From Pohlia nutans (Eukaryota > Streptophyta > Bryopsida > Bryales > Mniaceae): a DNA stretch of 64,000 nt. Shown here in pieces: positions 30,501 to 42,602 of this stretch; position 1 is the stretch's first letter; each line of letters starts with the position of its first letter. The notes under the pieces were generated by a model. The model searched no databases and was not told the DNA's origin. It saw only the letters and a program-made list of their open reading frames with translations. Both the position numbers and the translations under genes were made by a program. Where the stretch lies: positions 19,615,501 through 19,679,500 of the forward strand of contig CM040094.1 of the NCBI GenBank assembly GCA_022496805.1, in the 5' to 3' direction.

Positions 30501-33500
30501 CGTCCTCGTCGCCGACGACGTCCCAAGACGCACCAAACTCAATCTGTTTCAAACACACAAATGAACAAGCTCGACTCATCCATGGATCATCCTAGGCTTC
30601 TAGGGTCCCATGGATGCATCCTCAAGAACGTCCTCGTAGCCAAAGACGTCCCAGCGAGCACTAAACTCAATGTGTTTCAAACACACAATGAACAGAATCG
30701 ACTCATTCATGGATCATCCTAGGCTTCCACGGTCCCATGGATGCAGGCTCAAGAACGACCTCGTAGCCGACGACGTCCCAAGACGCACCAAACTCAATCC
30801 GTTTCAAACACACAAATGAAACAACTCGACTCATCCATGGATCATCCTAGGCTTCCAGGGTCTCATGAATGCAGCCTCAAGAATGTCCTCGTAGCCGACG
30901 ACGTCCCCAGGAGTACCAAAATCAATCTGTTTCAAACACACAAATGAACAGAGTCGACTCATCCATGGATCATCCTAGGCTTCCTGGGTCCCATGGATGC
31001 AGCCTCAAGAACGTCCTCGTAGCCGAAGACGTCCCAACGAGCACTAAACTCAATCTGTTTCAAACACACAATGAACAGAATCGACTCATTCATGGATCAT
31101 CCTAGGCTTCCACGGTCCCATGGATGCAGCCTCAAGAACGTCCTCGTAGCCGACAACGTCCCCAGGAGCACCAAACTCAATCTGTTTCAAACACACAAAT
31201 GAACAGAGTCGACTCATCCATGGATCATCCTAGGCTTCCAGGGTCCCATGGATGCAGCCTCAAGAACGTCCTCGTAGCGGAAGACGTCCCATTGAGCACC
31301 AAACTGAATCTGTTTCAAAACACACAATGAACAGAATCAACTCTTTCATGGATCATCCTAGGCTTCCACGGTCCCATGGATGCAGCCTCAGGATCGTCCT
31401 CGTAGCCGAGGACGTCCGAGGAGCACCAAACTCAATCTGTTTCAAACACACAAATGAATTGAGTCGACTCATTCATGGATCGTCCTAGGTTTCCATGGTC
31501 CCATGGATGCAGCCTCAAGAACGTCCTCGTAGCCGAAGACGTCCCAATGAGCACCAAACTCAATCTGTTTCAAACACACAATGAACAGAATCGACTCATC
31601 CATGGATCATCCTAGGTTTCCACGGTCCCATGGATGCAGCCTCAAGAACGCCCTCGTAGCCGAGGACGTCCCCAGGAGCACCAACTCAATCTTTTTGAAA
31701 CACACAAATGAACACAGTCGACTCATCCATGGATCATCCTAGGCTTCCAGGGTCCCATGGATGCAGCCTCAAGAACGTCCTCGTAGCCGAAGACGTCCCA
31801 TTGAGCACTTAACTCAATCTGTTTCAAAACACACAATGAACAAAATCGACTCATTCATGGATCATCCTAGGCTTCCACGGTCCCATGGATGCAGCCTCAA
31901 GAACAACCTCGTAGCCGAGGACGTCCCAGGAGCACCAAACTCAATCTGTTTCAAACACACAAATGAATTGAGTCGACTCATTCATGGATCGTCCTAGGTT
32001 TCCACGGTCCCATGGATGCAGCCTCAAGAACGTCCTCGTAGACGAAGAGGTCCCAACGAGCACCAAACTCAATTTGTTTCAAACACAAAATGAACAGAAT
32101 CGACTCATTCATGGATCATCCTAGGTTTCCACGGTCCCACGGATGCAGCCTCAAGAACGTCCTCGTAGCCGAAGACGTCCCCAGGAGTACCAAACTCAAT
32201 CTTTTTCAAACACACAAATGAACAGAGTCGACTCATCCATGGATCATCCTAGGCTTCCAGGGTCCCATGGATGCAGCCTCAAGAACGTCCTCGTAGCTGA
32301 AGATGTCCCATTGAGCACTAAACCTTATCTGTTTCAAACAGACAATGAACAGAATGGACTCATTCATGGATCATCCTAGGCTTCCACGGTCCCATAGATG
32401 CAGCCTCAAGAACGTCCTCGTACCCGAGGGCTTCCCATGGAGCTCAATATTAAATCTGAATCAAACACACAATGAACTGATTCGACTCATCCATGGATCA
32501 GCCATGGATCATCCTTGGCTTCCATGGGCCCATAGATGCAGCCTCAAGAACGTCCTCGTAGCCGAGGACATCCCGTGGAGCACCAAACTCAATCTCATTC
32601 AAACACACATAGGAACAGAGTCGACTCATCCATGGATCATCCTAGGTTTCCAGGGTCCCATGGATGCAGCCTCAAGAACGTTCTGGTAGACGAGGACTTC
32701 CCATAGAGCACCAAACTCAATCTGCTTCAAACACACAAATGAACAGAGTCGACTCATCCATGGATCATCCTAGGCTTCCACGGTCCTATGGATGCAGCCT
32801 CAACAACGTCCTCGTAGCCGAGGACGTCCCATGGAGCACAAAACGCAATCCGATTCAAACACACAATGAACAGAATCGACACATCTATGAATCATCCTAG
32901 GCTTCCATGGGCCCATGGATGCAGCCTCAAGAACGTCCTCATAGCCTTGGACGTCCCAACGAGCACCAAACTCAATTTGATTCAAACCCACACACGAACA
33001 AAGTCCACTCATCCATAGATCATCCTTGGCATCCATAGTCCCATTGATGCAGCCTGAAGAACGTCCTCGTAGCCGAGGACGTCTCAAGGAGCACCAAACT
33101 CAATCTGTTTCTAACACACAAATGAACAGAGTCGACTCATCTATGGATCATCCTAAGCTTCCATGGTCCCATGGATGCAGCTTGAAGAACGACCTTGGAG
33201 CCGAGGACGTCCCTAGGAGCACCAAACTCGATCTATTTCAAACACACAAATGAACAGAGTTGACTCGTCGATGGATCATCCTTGGTTTCCACGGTCCCAT
33301 GAATGGAGCCTCAAGAACGTCCTCGTAGCTGAGGACGTCCGAAGGAGCACCAAACTCAATCTGTTTCAAACACACAAATGAACAGAGTCGACTCATCCAT
33401 GGATCGTCCTAGGTATCCACGGTCCGATGGATGCAGCCTCAAGAATGTCTTCGTTGCCGAGGACGTCCCAACGAGCACCAAACTCAATCTGTCTCAAACA

Positions 33501-34414
33501 CACAAATGAATAGAGTCGACTCATCCATGGATCATCCTAGGATTCCACGGTGTCATGGATGCGGCCTCAAGAACGTCCTCGTAGCCGAGGACGTCCCGAG
33601 GAGCACCAAACTCAATCTGTTTCAAACACACAAATGAATTGAGTCGACTCATTCATGGATCGTCCTAGCTTTCCACAGTCCCATGGATGCAGCCTCGTGA
33701 ACGTCCTTGTAGCCGAAGACGTCCCAACGAGTACCAAAGTCAATCTGTTTCAAACACACAATGAACAGAATCGACTCATTCATGGATCATCCTAGGTTTC
33801 CATGGTCCCATGGATGCAGCCTCAAGAACGTCCTCGTAGCTGAGGGCGTCCCATGGAGCTCAAAACTCAATCTGAATCAAACACACAATGATCAGAATCG
33901 AGTCATCCATGGATTATCTTTGGCTTCCATGGGCCCATGGATGCGGCCTCAAGAACGTCCTCGTAGCCGAGGACGTCCCAAGGAGCACAAAATTCAATCT
34001 TTCTCAAACACACAAATGAACAGAGTCGACTCATCCATGGATCATCATAGGATTCCACGGTCCCATGGATGCGGCCTCAAGAACGTCCTCGTAGCCGAGG
34101 ACGTCCGAAGGAGTACCAAACTCAATCTGTTTCAAGCACACAATGAACAGAATCGAGTCATCGATGGAATATCCTTGGCTTCCATGGGCCCATGGATGCG
34201 GCCTCAAGAACGTCCTCGTACTCGAGGACGTCTCAATGAGCACCAAAGTCAGTATGATACACACACACAAAGGAACAGAGTCGACTCATCCATGGATCAT
34301 TCTAGGCATCCAGGGTCCCGACATCAGCCGCTCGGCCTTTCTGTCAAACTAGAGCCTTTTTGTGGCAAAACATCTGGATGTCAGTTCTATAGTCTAAGTC
34401 CTTTAATAGATTAG

Positions 34415-34900
34415 AAAGCATATACGTCGGTTTGGGAGACTGTCATACTGGTAGTCGTCCTGTTGGATGGGCGTGGTGTCTATGGTGGGTCTGCTGTTAT
34501 CATGGAGAGCTTGTTAGACGAGGTCGTTGACATCACCAGTGTCTGCGATGACGCAATACCATTTCAGCCTGCTATTCAAGTGGAGATAGATGGGCAATAC
34601 GAGCAGCGCTCTACCGTGGTTGACCGCGGGAAACAACGTGCGAAATTGATTGAGTGTGATGAACCAGAGGTTGCGTTTGATTCAGATCATAATGACGATG
34701 CACGCATCGTCAATCATGCATACTCCAAGGTTGGAAACATTCCTTCTGGTACATATTCCAAGGATTTGCTGGGACACAAGTCTGATCCTGCTGTGATGAA
34801 ACCGTTCAGTTGGGATTTTTCGCTTGGGAAAATGTCGACCGTTAGGCTGATAGAGTCATACAACCGGAATGCAAATGTGACACGTAGACCATACGGTTGA
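34415..34900 (+). CDS. Unrecognised protein, probable terminal exon
   Basis: The frame is open from 34415 to TGA at 34898-34900. The first ATG is at 34502, which gives 132 residues; nothing marks it as the true start, and the open frame upstream of it suggests an earlier exon. The product is acidic in its first half (DEVVDITSVCDD) and shows no membrane segment, signal peptide or known motif. A canonical AATAAA signal lies 53 bases downstream. The gene abuts the end of the satellite array, so its upstream part may be missing. I do not recognise a family; chance ORF is possible, but the length, polyadenylation signal and non-repetitive composition favour a genuine 3' gene end. Confidence 0.4.
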   Translation, partial: KAYTSVWETVILVVVLLDGRGVYGGSAVIMESLLDEVVDITSVCDDAIPFQPAIQVEIDGQYEQRSTVVDRGKQRAKLIECDEPEVAFDSDHNDDARIVNHAYSKVGNIPSGTYSKDLLGHKSDPAVMKPFSWDFSLGKMSTVRLIESYNRNANVTRRPYG

Positions 34901-34952
34901 TCGCAAACTCAAACTTGCCTTGTGTGGTTGGACACCCTAAACCTCAACTTTT

Positions 34953-34958
34953 AATAAA
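34953..34958 (+). terminator. Polyadenylation signal AATAAA
   Basis: A perfect AATAAA lies in an AT-rich stretch 53 bases after the stop codon of the preceding ORF. Confidence 0.45.
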
Positions 34959-35029
34959 GAGATGCACTTGAAAAGTTTGTTTCTCTGCACACATATGATG
35001 CATGGATGTCTTGTCAGTGTGGACCTTGG

Positions 35030-35408
35030 AATCACCATGGACCATGGACACCGTGGGCAATCAGGGATTCACCTTGGACCAAGGTTGGATGGATATGATG
35101 CATGGATGTGTTGTTCTCTTTGAGGGACTCATGTAATACTTCGATGTTCTTTTTTTCCATGTGAACTCTGTTGTATACAAACTGCTTAGACTTATACACG
35201 TATTGCATGCTTGTAAATTGCCTGCTTGTTTCACCATAGACCTTGGACACTGTGGGCAATTAGTGATTCAGGCAAAGACCATGGACCAAGGACACCGTGG
35301 GCAGTTAGTGATTCACCATAGACCTTGGACACTGTGGGCAGTTAGTGATTCAGGGATTCACAATGGACCAAGGACACCATGGGCAGTCAGGGATTCACCA
35401 TGGACCAA
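35030..35408. repeat. Short minisatellite, about 37-45 bp period
   Basis: Degenerate units of the form CACCATGGACCAAGGACACC followed by GTGGGCAGTTAGTGATT recur. The core CCAAGGACACC or CCTTGGACACT is at about 35241, 35286, 35323 and 35368, with an outlying copy near 35040. Some units alternate between CCATGGACCAAGG and CCATAGACCTTGG. The repeat runs directly into the truncated 5' edge of retrotransposon A. Confidence 0.75.
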
Positions 35409-35429
35409 GACTAGATATGTTCATGTTGA

Positions 35430-35800
35430 CCAGTACCGGAGACAACCCCCGACGTAACCTCAAGTGTACCGGCTGCGGTCGTATGGGTCATCAATGGGGG
35501 ACATGCTACCGCAACCCGGCAAGTGACTATGGAAAGAAAACCGATACGGCTTCTGTCCATCAGATTCAAACTCAGCAAGCACCAACTCCGGTAAGTACCG
35601 AAAACCGCCGTACTTCTCGCAGTATGACCCCGGTACAACGGTACCCATGCAATGAATGTGGATCTCTTGAACATCCGGGACACCGTTGTCCACTTTTATT
35701 AGATGAGGATGTTAAAAAAGCCATAAAAAATAAACTACCTGCCCACTCAGGATCCTCGGTAGTCATCACCAATGTACATACCATAAATGTCTCACATCGG
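35430..35800 (+). pseudogene. gag: Gag 3' remnant with two CCHC zinc knuckles (element A)
   Basis: Only the nucleic-acid-binding end of Gag remains. Two C-x2-C-x4-H-x4-C knuckles are visible: CTGCGRMGHQWGTC (about 35465-35506) and CNECGSLEHPGHRC (about 35648-35689). The matrix/capsid-like part is absent. The frame is lost at about 35795, where the continuation of the polyprotein moves to another frame. In element B the second of these knuckles has lost its first cysteine (Trp instead). Confidence 0.85.
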
Positions 35801-36995
35801 TCCTCGCACTCGGAGTCAGACACAACATCTAGACTCGGTAGTCCCGAACAGTCGTACACCAGCCACCGAAGCAACCCGACAAACCGAGGCGTTTGATTGG
35901 CAAGCCGACGAGCAGCTGCGCGAAGAAATGATAAAGACGGTCCGAGAATTACAAGACCTCTCGCCATTACAGCCACCATCACCTTGCGTCACTCCAACCG
36001 CTCCGGACAGCACCATGGATATCTGCGAGACCATTCTTCAACAAATCGAATCACAAACAATCCAAGTAAGTCACAAAAACCTTATGGCTATTGCACCTAG
36101 TATTACTGAACATATCCACCGCCGTCTCGGTCAGACAAGCCCGAAAACCATCCCGGTTACCGAGACGCCCACAGTGGCCGTGCATTCGGTAGTAGCAGTC
36201 GACCGTCACATGCCAATTATCTCAGTCAAAATTGGGAATCATCAATTACATGATGTCCTGTTGGATGCGGGATTGGGAGTAAATGTCATCACCGAAACCG
36301 AGCGACGTAGGCTTGGACTACCGACCCCAACACCGGCACCTTTTAAATTAAGAATGGTAGATAGTTCCCTTGTCCAACGGCTGGGCTTGCTCCGGAACAT
36401 CAAGATCTTCATTCATGGTATCCCCTATGTCATTATCCTCATCGTTATTTCTTGTAAAGATGTCAATTTAGCTTATACGTTGTTGCTCGGTAGACCATGG
36501 CTCAGGGACACCCGAGTCATTCACGATTGGGCTAACGACCACATCCAGATCATGGGTAACGGTACCATCCGAACGGTACGAATTAACCGGGAGTTAGGTT
36601 TTGAAGCCACAACTCCCGATACTCTCGTCTGCTACAACTACGTGGACGGCCTTAACGACGAAGAAGAACTCATTCTACTCGAGGCAGAAGAGTTCCTCCT
36701 CCCTATTGGAACACTAGCTATTGACGACTTATGCCAGGTAAGCACTACCGAACTCACCTTCCCAACCATAACCCATACGGAAGGTACCATGCCAGTTGAT
36801 GAAATACCGATTTGGGAAAAGGTAAAATCAATCTCGGTAGCAAAATGGTCGCAGACGGAAGAAGAACAATTACGAGACCTCAACCTCGGAACCGATACCG
36901 ACCCCAACATTATCCGTATCGGTACTTCTATTCCGGACTCCCTTCTACCAGAGGCTGAAGATCTCTTCCGCACTTTCAAAGATGTGTTTGCATAG
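35787..36995 (+). pseudogene. pol: Aspartic protease and linker segment of Pol (element A)
   Basis: Retroelement aspartic protease matures the polyprotein. The active-site region reads VLLDAGLGVNVI (Asp at about residue 160), followed by a conserved LLLGRPWL segment about 70 residues later. Element A has D-A-G where element B has D-G-G. The frame ends at TAG 36993-36995 inside the segment that precedes reverse transcriptase. The reading frame continues unchanged after it for 32 codons into the next ORF, so this is a nonsense mutation, not a domain boundary. The ATG at 35787 is an internal methionine; the natural polyprotein began upstream in gag. Confidence 0.85.
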
Positions 36996-38534
36996 TCATA
37001 CCAGGACCTACGTGGCATTCCGGAACACATTGCTCAACACAAGATTGAACTGGATACCAGCATTCCTCCAATTCACCAGGTACGCTACCGAATGAATCCG
37101 AATTATGCGGCAACGGTGAAAACCGATCTTGATAAACTTTTGCAGGCAGGATTTATTGAACCGGTGGACCATGCTACCTGGTTATCACCAATCGTCGTGG
37201 TACCAAAGAAGAACGGAAAACTTCGCGTTGATTTTAGGCGTCTCAACAAGGCAACAAAGAAGGATCCGTATCCCCTACCGTTTACCGATGAAGTTCTGGA
37301 CTCGGTAGCAGGCAACGAGATGTACTCATTCCTCGACGGCTTCTCTGGTTATCACCAGATCAAGATTGCACCCGAGGACCGACACAAGACGGCGTTCATT
37401 ACCGACTGGGGAGCCTTCGTCTGGGTAGTCATGCCATTCGGTCTAAAGAACGCTCCGCCAATGTACCAACGAGCAGTCAACCAAGCCTTCAAGGAGTACC
37501 TCGGTGACTTCATGAAGCTCTTCCTCGACGACTTCACTGTGTATAGTACTACCGAGACATACCTCGACAAACTCCGAAAGTGCTTCACCAAATGCCGTGA
37601 GTTCGGTATCAGTCTAAACCCCGAAAAATGCTGTTTTCTGGTTGGCTCCGGCATGATTCTTAGGTATGTCGTCTCTGCAAAGGGAAAATTCCCTGATCCA
37701 AAGAAAATCGAAGCTCTCGTCACAATGCCACACCCTCGGAACATCAAGGACATCCAGGTTTTCAATGGCCTTGCCCAATTCAACCGATGTTTCATCCGCG
37801 ATTACGCCCAGATTATGGCGCCCATCACTTTACTTACCAGAAGAGATGAACCAATTACCTGGACTACCGAGTGCAACCAAGCATTTACGGAGATAAAAAA
37901 GCGTTATGTTAACGCCCCAATCCTTATCGTAGTTAATAGGAAGCTCGAATTTCACATTCATACGGATGCCTCGGATATTGCAGTAGGAGTTATGCTGGCG
38001 CAGTACCCTACTGGAAAAATCGATCAGCCCATTGTCTACGCCTCCCGACTACTGAGCCGCGCGGAGAAGAATTATACAACTACCGAGCGTGAAGCTTTAG
38101 CCATGGTCTACGCCATCAACAAATTTCGACACTACCTCCTCGGTAACCGGTTTGTGTTTTACGTCGACCACATGGCATTGATCTATTTGGTCAACAAAAC
38201 TCAAGTTTCCGGCCGTATTGCTCGATGGCTACTCTTGTTTCTGGAATTTGACTTCACAGTTGTTTACAAACTAGGCAAGACACACGGTATTGCCGACGCC
38301 CTTTCTCAGAACACGGTAGCCGAACCGGCCACAGGGATTACCGATACCACGTCAGATGCCCAGCTATTCAACATACTACCGGAGTGGCTCACGACAGTAC
38401 ACGACTACCTCAAAACCGGTACCTTCCCTGCCGACTGGAGTACCGAGCGCAAGAAAAGGTTAGCCTACCGAGCCCTCCCATTTCAATTAGTCAATGGCAC
38501 CTTGTATCGCCAAAGCAAGAATTTCTCTTTATAG
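36996..38534 (+). pseudogene. pol: Reverse transcriptase and RNase H of Pol (element A)
   Basis: Reverse transcriptase motifs in order from the Met at 37092: WLSPIVVVPKKNGK, FLDGFSGYHQIKI, FGLKNAPPMYQR and the catalytic FLDDF (Asp-Asp at residues 146-147). RNase H follows with HTDASD, TEREALA and YVDH, then the tether-end ADALSQ. Compared with element B, two codons are missing just after NGKLR (about 37225), in a conserved core strand. The frame closes at 38534, before the integrase zinc domain, by frameshift. Confidence 0.92.
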
Positions 38535-39640
38535 AAGGTCATTACCGACAACCAAACCAAATTGATTATCAGGGAGCTACACCACGGTAACTCGGGAGGA
38601 CATTTTCTACCGAAATCACCACATGGAAAATTCTCAACGCCGGGTATTAGTGGCCGTCCCTCCATAAAGACGTTTTTGAATACTGTCGGAGCTGCGATGA
38701 ATGTCAACGCGTAGGAGGACTCAAGAAAGCGGTAACCGGTAAATTACTTACCACACTACCCACGAAACCTTTTATGAAATGGGGACTGGATTTTGTAGGT
38801 CCCCTCAAACACACAGTCACTGGCAACCGATACATCCTGGTGGCCACAGACTACGCCACCAAATGGGTGGAAGCAGTTGCACTTCGTGACAACACCGCCA
38901 AAGACACGGCGAAGTTCCTATATGACAGCATCCTCACCCGCTTTGGCTACCCACTTAATTTGTGAACGACCAAGGAGTACATTTCAACAACAAGGTTATT
39001 TACGCCCTCATGGAGCACTTCTTACTGCGCCACACGACATCCACCACCTATTACCCTCAAGGAAATGGTCGAGCGGAATCTACCAACAAGGTGATTGTCC
39101 AACTCCTTCAGAAATTGGTCAATCACAACCGAACTGACTGGGATCGTCAGTTACCGACCGTCCTATTCGCTTACCGCACGGCTTTTAAGATTGGTACTGG
39201 TCATACACCATTCCAACTTTTATATCGGATCATCCCCCTCATGCCTACCGAATACTTGGTACCGAATAAGCCCACCACTACCGACCCTTCACCCAGTCGG
39301 GTTTTGGCAGCACGCACCGCGGATCTGGAGCGTTTGGACGAGTCTCGCCATCGAGCCCTCGAGACACAAGGGATATCCCAATGGAACCGAGCTCAATGGG
39401 CCAACACCACGGGGCCGACCCATCAATTCCGACTGGGCGACCCAGTACTCTGGTACCCCAAAGGTGCTAACATCCACCCCGGTAAACTGAAGAACAAATG
39501 GTTTGGTCCTTACCGAGTTCAATACCCACTACCTAACAATACGGTGTTACTCGTGGCCGTTGACAAATTCGACCCCGACCCGATTATAGTCAACATCAAC
39601 AAACTCAAACTCTACCGATTTCTCAATGAGGAGCAGCTAT
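38535..39640 (+). pseudogene. pol: Integrase of Pol (element A), fragmented
   Basis: The N-terminal HHCC zinc domain is scrambled over 38535-38770. The histidine part (HHGNSGGHF) and the cysteine part are in different frames. The catalytic core is split between 38774-38965 ([10 protein letters not shown] with the first Asp) and 38962-39640 (NDQGVHF with the second Asp; PQGNGRAES with the Glu), with a one-base frameshift at about 38963. The C-terminal module has GPYRV and VNINKLK but no chromodomain. The three acidic residues survive, but the frame does not, so no active enzyme is expected. Confidence 0.88.
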
Positions 39641-39668
39641 ACAATACTGCCCGAACCGCCCCAGATAA

Positions 39669-42533
39669 AAGTACCATCCTTCACCAGGAGGACACCCAAG
39701 CACAACCGAAGACGATAAGGAAGACGAAGCAGAAGATACCGACAAATCCATCTCCATCAACTTCATCACTGTGGAAATTGCTCCTCGGTCACCTCGAGAT
39801 ACCGAGTCCTCCGTGGATACCAAACTGATGGAGTTGTCGACCCAACCTACCGAACCAGTACGAACACCAACCTCGGTAACCGACCACAACAGCACAGCCG
39901 CCACCACCACAGCATCACAGCCGCCACCAACGCTTCCGCTCCGGCATACCAAACCAACTACCTCGGTAGCACTGAGGCAAAAACCGTACCGAGTGACAGG
40001 TTCGGCAGGACCCAACCCTAACGCGCCGCCACTCCCCCAACCTCGTTCACACCCACCCACTCCATCTCTCTTCATTACAGCGCCCTCTTCATACACTCCG
40101 TTGTCCGCCTCGTCCTCTATTTATTCTTTCCTCACCATGCCGCCGTCCGCCGACACGGTTTTCTCCCCCTCCCGGTTAGCTCTCCGTCTCCGTCCTCCTT
40201 CTCCGTCTCCCTCTCTTCTTCCCCGGCCGCCACGGCCGGTAGCTACCGTTCAGCGTCACCGACACAATCGACCAAGGCGAATAGCGCGGATTAGAGTTCT
40301 CCCTCCTTCTAGCTTGGTAGCCACTCCTTCTTCCACTTCCCGAAAGAAAAGGCAAGGCAATCTCCGTGTTCGTTTTTGCAGGATGACAGGCCAGAAGAAG
40401 ACCGCGGTCAACAGTCGCCATCCAAGCTCTTCCGGAGGTAACCCGGTAGGATCGGAATGGAGGGAATTCACATGCCTACCGCTCAAACACATGGTGGCCT
40501 GGAAATCTTACGCCGCCGCCCATCCGGAGGAACGCGCATGGATTAAACGGGTAGGCCTCGAGGGCTTCGTCAATTTACCGTGGGGACAGCTGATCCGCAA
40601 GGATGTCGTGGAGAACTTCATCAACACCGCCCAAAGCAGCAAACAGGAGTCAATCATCGGAGCAGTCATGGGGCGGACATACGTCATCACCCCGGTAGAC
40701 ATCACCAATATTCTTCGACTACCGACACGGACAACTACCGAGGTCAACCCGGAACCGGACCCGGAGAAATTCAAATACTGGAGCATTGGTCCCAACGGTC
40801 ATGAAGCCCTTCACCGACCCGATACGGACGGCTACAGCGTTTCCTTGGGAGCCGTGGAGTTACGACCTCGGAAGTACGGCATACTGCAAGCATTCTACTT
40901 CAAGAGGAAACAGTCCTACACGTCCAAGCTATGCCTCCGAGAGATACTCACGGCAGACGAATTGTCCCTTACCGATGCCGGAGCGTTTTGGAATTGGGCT
41001 TCCTTTATGCTCGCGCAGCTTCAGAAGGAACTCAGCGTCATCGAAGGAGGCCATTCTCCGCTGTGCCACTCAGCGGAAATTTGGGACATGTTGATCCGAG
41101 GACAAGAACCCAGCACCACAACGACCGAACCAGCAACACCGATAACCGTATTGGGCACAATTACGACTACTGCACCGGGACCAGTACCGAGCATCGGCAC
41201 CCGTACTCCACCTTCTCCGGCACCAGGACGCGTCCATCGGTATGAACTACCAAAGCGGCGAGCATCACTACCCCTATTCTCCACGGTGCCCGACTCGGGG
41301 ATCTCGTCTCGACTTCACAGCCGCATCACACCAGCACCCACGACTTCCAAGCGCAAGAACCGACTTGACCTCACCGACGCCTTGAACGAATTTGGCAGGA
41401 ATCCTCGACGACGAACCGAGCATGGCGACGGATCCTCCTCAACTCACCGATCATCTCAACGCACTCCGTCTCCACTTCCGATCCAGTCACCACATGGCGG
41501 CGAATCCTCGACACCACCCGAGATCACTGGCGCAAATCCACCACCACAGCCAATCCAGACTTCAGGTATGCACACTACCGAGGTCACTCGTACTACCGGT
41601 ATCCAAGTCTCTGTGCAGATGGCACCACCCCTGACCTCGGTAACTCCTCCCACCGAGCGTCTCGAATCGCCCAATATTCTGCTCCATGGACCTCGGAACT
41701 TGTTGCAGAATGTATGCTTCCTTTGAAGCACGACAGCCACACTGTCTCACGTACTCACCGAGGTCCAGACGCAAGTCCAACGACTTACCATCTCGGACCC
41801 AGAAGCATATCAGCGCCAACTGGAGAACGCCCAAAAGCGTGTTACCGAGCTGGAGGGCCAACTCGACACCTCCCAAACCGAAGCCCAACAGCATGCTACC
41901 AACTTTGCTCGAGTTCAAGCGGAACGTGAACGAGCCCGTACCGAAGTCGCGGACCTTACTCAGCAGGTACAAGCCCATGCGACTCTCTTGACTGCTATGG
42001 AAACAGAACGGGAGTAGCTCAGAGCCAATCGAGCACAAGATGAGACAATCATCCACACACTCCGACAGTCCTTCCGAACCGAGACAGAGCTCCGCGCAAC
42101 CATCACTACCGAAATGAAGCACCTGCTTACCGAGTACGACGCACTGAATATTCGCAGCCAGGAGATCGAGACGGCACTCAACAACACCTACCGGATGCTC
42201 AACCAGTACCGAAGAGCACATCCGAATTTCGTTCCGGACCCTCCATCACTAGACTCTACCGACACCCAAATTGTGAACCCGGCCACGACGGAACACAGTC
42301 CCATCCTAGCTCCTCCCTTACCGATGGAGGGTTTTGACTCCATGTTCGGGGGTTCATTTGATGGCCGAGAATTACTTAGCCCCCAGACACAGGGTAATAT
42401 TAGTGCACCGGACACCGGGACCCCACACCACCCTCGGCACAATACACCAAATACCGAGGAGCTCTCCGACTCTGAGGACGAAGGGTTTCGAGCTGTCCGT
42501 ACCGTCAGTAGACATATCGGTCCCACAGAGTAG
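39669..42533 (+). pseudogene. ORF3 of element A: globular domain, Pro/Thr-rich linker, coiled coil
   Basis: An extra ORF lies between integrase and the 3' LTR. The frame opens at 39669 and runs to TAG 42531-42533 with two internal stops (TGA 41724, TAG 42015). Parts in order: acidic start; Pro/Ser/Arg-rich region; a globular domain of about 210 residues (about 40470-41110; landmarks AWKSYAA, YVITPVDITNILRLP, FWNWASFMLAQLQ, CHSAEIWDML); a Pro/Thr-rich linker; a long coiled coil (about 41730-42215) with heptads such as RVTELEGQL; an acidic tail. The same architecture occurs in element B. No signal peptide or membrane segment is visible, so it is not an obvious envelope protein. Function unknown. 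The GTG at 39771 is not a credible start. Confidence 0.75.
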
Positions 42534-42589
42534 AAATCCCTCCGGTATATCCAAATTGAAAAGACAAGTTCCAGGTGTGAACTTGGTTT

Positions 42590-42602
42590 AGAGGGGGGAT
42601 AG
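42590..42602 (+). promoter_or_regulatory. Polypurine tract of element A
   Basis: AGAGGGGGGATAG lies directly before the LTR start TGTTAACCG, the expected place for plus-strand priming. Confidence 0.8.

Larger units (their letters stand above)
1..34319. repeat. Satellite DNA array, 127-128 bp monomer, about 269 copies
   Basis: Continuous head-to-tail tandem repeats fill this stretch. The diagnostic segment CATGGATGCAGCCTCAAGA recurs every 128 bases (for example near 29, 157, 285, 413) or every 127 bases. The 127-bp forms have single-base losses, such as ACACAATGAAC for ACACAAATGAAC or CACCAACTC for CACCAAACTC. Each monomer contains AvrII-like CCTAGG, NcoI-like CCATGG and SalI-like GTCGAC palindromes, and a 9-bp inverted repeat around a TAGC loop. 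The array is cut by the left window edge and ends at about 34319, where the match stops after CCAGGGTCCC. Apparent ORFs of 68-163 residues are frame coincidences of the repeat. Whether it is centromeric, subtelomeric or interstitial cannot be told from sequence alone. Confidence 0.98.

Noticed and set aside
29..33640. Dozens of 68-163 residue ORFs in the satellite (MQPQERPRSRGR type)
   Set aside because: They repeat with the 127-128 bp monomer, whose length is not a multiple of three, so each ORF is two frames of the same repeat read in succession. No conserved start context, and stops recur at fixed monomer positions.
1..34319. CRISPR-like array
   Set aside because: Repeats are contiguous without unique spacers and the genome is eukaryotic.
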